A stretch of 64,000 nt of DNA from Io17-Chloro-G2 sp965226915 (GTDB lineage: Bacteria; Chloroflexota; Dehalococcoidia; Lucifugimonadales; UBA3495): positions 62,001-126,000 of the forward strand of contig CBDDEJ010000008.1 of the NCBI GenBank assembly GCA_965226915.1, given 5' to 3'. The notes under the pieces were generated by a model. That model saw nothing but the letters and a program-made list of their open reading frames with translations, was not told where the DNA came from and did no database searches. Below, piece by piece: positions 63,568 to 64,000 of this stretch (within the stretch, counting starts at the first letter, position 1; the number at the start of each line of letters is the position of its first letter). A program made the translations under genes and the position numbers.

Positions 63568-63998
63568 CTAGCGCAGAACCAACTGGTCCAATATCAAGAT
63601 CTCCAAGTCCGAAACAGACGTTAAAAAAGAATCGTTCGTCAGGAACGCCGTCGCGCGTGCTTGGATGGCAGTCGCCAATTGAATCGCATCGGGTGTGCGC
63701 AAGTTGTAGTTGGCGCGGAGGCGATCTCCGCCGTCAATTCCATACATGAAAGGTTGTTGGCATTGAGAATTGTCTGGCGGTACTGGTCAGCCAACTTGAG
63801 AACGCCTCTGCGGAAAGGTTGAACCAAGACTTAGCGCAGTGTGACGGTGGACGTTACCCCAGTGATTCCCCCATCATTCATCTCGCTAAAAAAACTTCTA
63901 ACGGCGTCTAGGTAAGCTGGGTGTTCTTCAATCAGGTAAATGAACGGCGAAGTGTCTATCCCTATGATGGCCCCGCGCAAGTCGTCTACCCAGCCCAT
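63568..63998 (-). pseudogene. VapC-like PIN-domain toxin gene, inactivated
   Basis: Reading leftward from ATG 63998: WVDDLRGAIIGIDTSPFIYLIEEHP (first Asp), TGVTSTVTLR, then a TAA stop where an active-site Glu is expected (TLxEVL), then VLVQPFRRGVLKLADQYRQ. Near 63730 the frame slips by deletion and continues as LRANYNLRTPDAIQLATAI and ATAFLTNDSFL to a TAG at 63568. Nonsense plus frameshift mean it is dead. The antitoxin partner, if any, lies beyond the window edge. Confidence 0.65.
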
Positions 63999-64000
63999 GA

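Noticed and set aside
1..64000. tRNA or rRNA genes
   Set aside because: No cloverleaf or rRNA-like sequence was noticed; a covariance-model scan would be needed to exclude a missed tRNA.

Overview
The window is a GC-rich bacterial chromosome segment. Its left part is a mobile-element-rich accessory region and its right part is conserved housekeeping sequence. Several things suggest Chloroflexota, possibly a SAR202- or Dehalococcoidia-like lineage: two LLM-class flavin oxidoreductases, an EF-G-like paralogue, an EtfD/HdrD-like membrane Fe-S protein, stand-alone dimeric alpha/beta-barrel proteins and a methylmalonyl-CoA mutase large chain. This assignment is inference from gene content; no rRNA or tRNA gene was seen.

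Region 1 (about 1-15.9 kb) is a pile-up of insertion sequences. It holds an IS1182-like transposase cut by the window edge, two different IS701-type elements with CTAG target duplications, an Mrr-nuclease/STAND NTPase defence-type gene cut by an ISAs1 element, a MITE that in turn cuts that ISAs1 element, three 71-bp tandem repeats before a small membrane protein, an IS630 element, a frame-broken eight-repeat beta-propeller gene, a serine-recombinase remnant, and the first of two nearly identical IS1380 elements.

Region 2 (about 15.9-27.9 kb) lies between the two direct IS1380 copies. It carries a two-gene module (PHP-SMC ATPase of the TrlF type plus an AlbA_2/GHKL ATPase), a broken S9 peptidase gene fused to a perfect 67-bp palindrome, an SsuD-like oxidoreductase, a CtaG/FixH-like pair, a CDF metal exporter, a duplicated barrel-domain protein and a tyrosine phosphatase.

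Region 3 (about 28-44 kb) is mostly metabolic and housekeeping: an orphan molybdopterin hydroxylase large subunit, a CMD-family protein, a Lrp-like domain protein, RidA, an EF-G-like GTPase, a methylmalonyl-CoA mutase large subunit, tyrS-ribF, rsmD-coaD and a coiled-coil gene, a LonB-like protease and a bifunctional nuclease.

Region 4 (about 44.5-53 kb) is an F1Fo ATP synthase operon, atpZ-B-E-F-H-A-G-D-[hicA-hicB]-C, with a strong sigma70-type promoter. A HicAB-type toxin-antitoxin pair sits between atpD and atpC. The redox repressor gene rex follows on the opposite strand.

Region 5 (about 53-64 kb) contains a DUF503 gene, a decayed SelW-like gene, an alpha/beta hydrolase, the EtfD/HdrD-like Fe-S protein, an AAA-ATPase fragment ended by a dispersed repeat and a second MITE composite, an LLM oxidoreductase, a FAH-family enzyme, an M16 peptidase, an MBL-fold hydrolase and a decayed VapC-like PIN gene.

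The most notable signals are: nested insertions that kill a defence-type gene; a conserved frame break in two divergent IS701 transposases; a 328-bp composite repeat at two loci; toxin-antitoxin genes inside the atp operon; and the TrlF/AlbA_2 pair inside a composite-transposon-like interval.
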